7,182 bases of DNA from Oscillospiraceae bacterium (GTDB lineage: Bacteria; Bacillota; Clostridia; Oscillospirales; Oscillospiraceae): contig JAJPXI010000012.1 in assembly GCA_021205585.1 (NCBI GenBank), positions 1-7,182 of the forward strand, read 5' to 3'. The notes below the pieces were generated by a model, which was not told the DNA's origin, made no database searches, and was given only the letters and a program-made list of their open reading frames with translations. Shown in pieces: positions 6,899 through 7,182 of this stretch (its first letter is position 1; each line of letters starts with the position of its first letter). The translations under genes and the position numbers were made by a program.

Positions 6899-6954
6899 AT
6901 CTTCGAGGCGGGGTGAAATTCCCCACCGGCGGTAAAGTCCGGATGAAAGAGGAT
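6899..6954 (+). promoter_or_regulatory. Shortened FMN riboswitch (RFN element) aptamer
   Basis: FMN riboswitches sense FMN and switch off riboflavin genes. Both ends match the consensus: ATCTTCGAGG at the start and AAAGTCCGGATGAAAGAGGAT at 6934-6954. P1 pairs ATCTTC (6899-6904) with GAGGAT (6949-6954), with one G-U pair. P2 is GGGG (6910-6913) with CCCC (6921-6924), closed by the characteristic TGAAATT loop. CCGG (6926-6929) then pairs with CCGG (6939-6942) around CGGTAAAGT. The usual element is well over 100 bases and has a second copy of this GGTGAAATTCC...GTCC module plus a P4 arm; here only one module is present, in 56 bases. Position before a RibU-like gene fits the identity. Whether it still binds FMN is doubtful, because the natural ligand pocket lies between the two modules. 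Confidence 0.8.
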
Positions 6955-7013
6955 AGCAGGAAGCCCGATGATTGCAAATATTGCACCATCGGGCTTTCCT
7001 ATCCCGGAAAGGG
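6951..7013 (+). promoter_or_regulatory. Expression platform of the FMN-type leader (hairpin and SD)
   Basis: A long hairpin pairs GGATAG (6951-6956) with CTATCC (6999-7004), AAGCCCGATG (6961-6970) with CATCGGGCTT (6987-6996), and TGCAA (6973-6977) with TTGCA (6981-6985), leaving an ATA loop. No T-run follows, so it is not a standard intrinsic terminator. Its 5' foot overlaps the P1 3' strand (6949-6954), so the two exclude each other. Its 3' arm CTTTCC (6994-6999) can instead pair with GGAAAG (7006-7011), which is the ribU ribosome site. Translational control by SD sequestration is the simplest reading. Confidence 0.6.
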
Positions 7014-7022
7014 AAAATCATT

Positions 7023-7182
7023 ATGAAAAAAACGATGAATGTCCGTACACTCACTTTTATCGCCATGATGGGCGCTGTCTCTACGGTGCTGATGATGCTG
7101 AATTTCTCCATCCCGTTTGCACCGAGCTTTCTTAAGGAAACGCTGATTAAATGCGCCTGCGGCGTCTGGCAGAATCTTTCGG
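7023..7182 (+). CDS. ribU: Riboflavin ECF transporter substrate-binding protein, RibU-like, N-terminal part
   Basis: RibU is the membrane S component that binds riboflavin outside the cell and works with the shared EcfAA'T module. ATG 7023 follows GGAAAGGG (7006-7013) by nine bases. The 53 visible codons start MKKTMNVRTLTFIAMMGAVS and continue with a hydrophobic first membrane helix (about 8-27) and SIPFAPSFLK (29-38), which match the family start well. The FMN-type leader directly upstream supports the assignment. After Lys38 the family normally continues with an acidic, Pro-Ala-containing stretch (D-x-S-D/E-x-P-A), but here the frame gives ETLIKCACGVWQ, while Ala-Pro-Ala appears in the +1 frame at 7153-7161. 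A frameshift or a divergent protein is possible. The right edge cuts the gene, so intactness cannot be judged. Confidence 0.7.
   Translation, partial: MKKTMNVRTLTFIAMMGAVSTVLMMLNFSIPFAPSFLKETLIKCACGVWQNLS

Noticed and set aside
6961..6996. Intrinsic terminator in the ribU leader
   Set aside because: The stem is strong but is followed by TCCTATCCCGG, not a T-run; an anti-sequestering hairpin fits better.
1..7182. CRISPR arrays, tRNA or rRNA genes, insertion sequences
   Set aside because: No regularly spaced repeats, cloverleaf sequences, rRNA stretches, transposase-like frames or terminal inverted repeats were seen on reading both strands.

Overview
The window looks like chromosomal DNA of a Gram-positive gut-type Clostridia (Oscillospiraceae/Faecalibacterium-like). 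This rests on strong GGAGG-type ribosome binding sites, TGn-extended -10 promoters, an FMN-riboswitch-like leader in front of a RibU-type riboflavin transporter, and mixed base composition. The assignment is an inference; no marker gene is present.

Left and centre (1-5897, all minus strand): a complete Type I restriction-modification operon transcribed in the order hsdR (5897->3150), hsdS (3137 or 3143->1959), hsdM (1959->469). hsdS and hsdM share one base (TGATG), and hsdR and hsdS are a few bases apart, so one transcript and translational coupling are expected. All catalytic motifs of the nuclease, translocase and methyltransferase are intact. A 43-codon ORF starts 3 bases after hsdM. A further gene of unknown function starts at 292 behind its own GGAGGT and extended -10 promoter, and runs off the left edge. 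HsdR2M2S would cut unmodified foreign DNA and HsdM2S would methylate host DNA; HsdS supplies specificity for both.

Middle right (5898-6480): about 580 bases without a convincing gene. It holds a candidate hsdR promoter and a 110-base leader, a fragment resembling the two ends of an FMN riboswitch (6110-6153), a weak plus-strand promoter with two tiny ORFs, and a good promoter framed by inverted repeats.

Right (6481-7182, plus strand): a small pyridoxamine-5'-phosphate-oxidase-like flavoprotein, then an FMN riboswitch-like leader and the start of a RibU-type riboflavin transporter cut by the right edge. The leader is the most unusual item. It has riboswitch consensus sequence at both ends, but the inner part is missing, as if the two near-identical halves of the aptamer had recombined into one. 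Downstream it keeps a plausible switching platform: a long hairpin that competes with P1 and with an SD-sequestering hairpin. The ribU reading frame also seems to leave the family consensus after residue 38, so the locus may be decaying or may use a minimal regulator.
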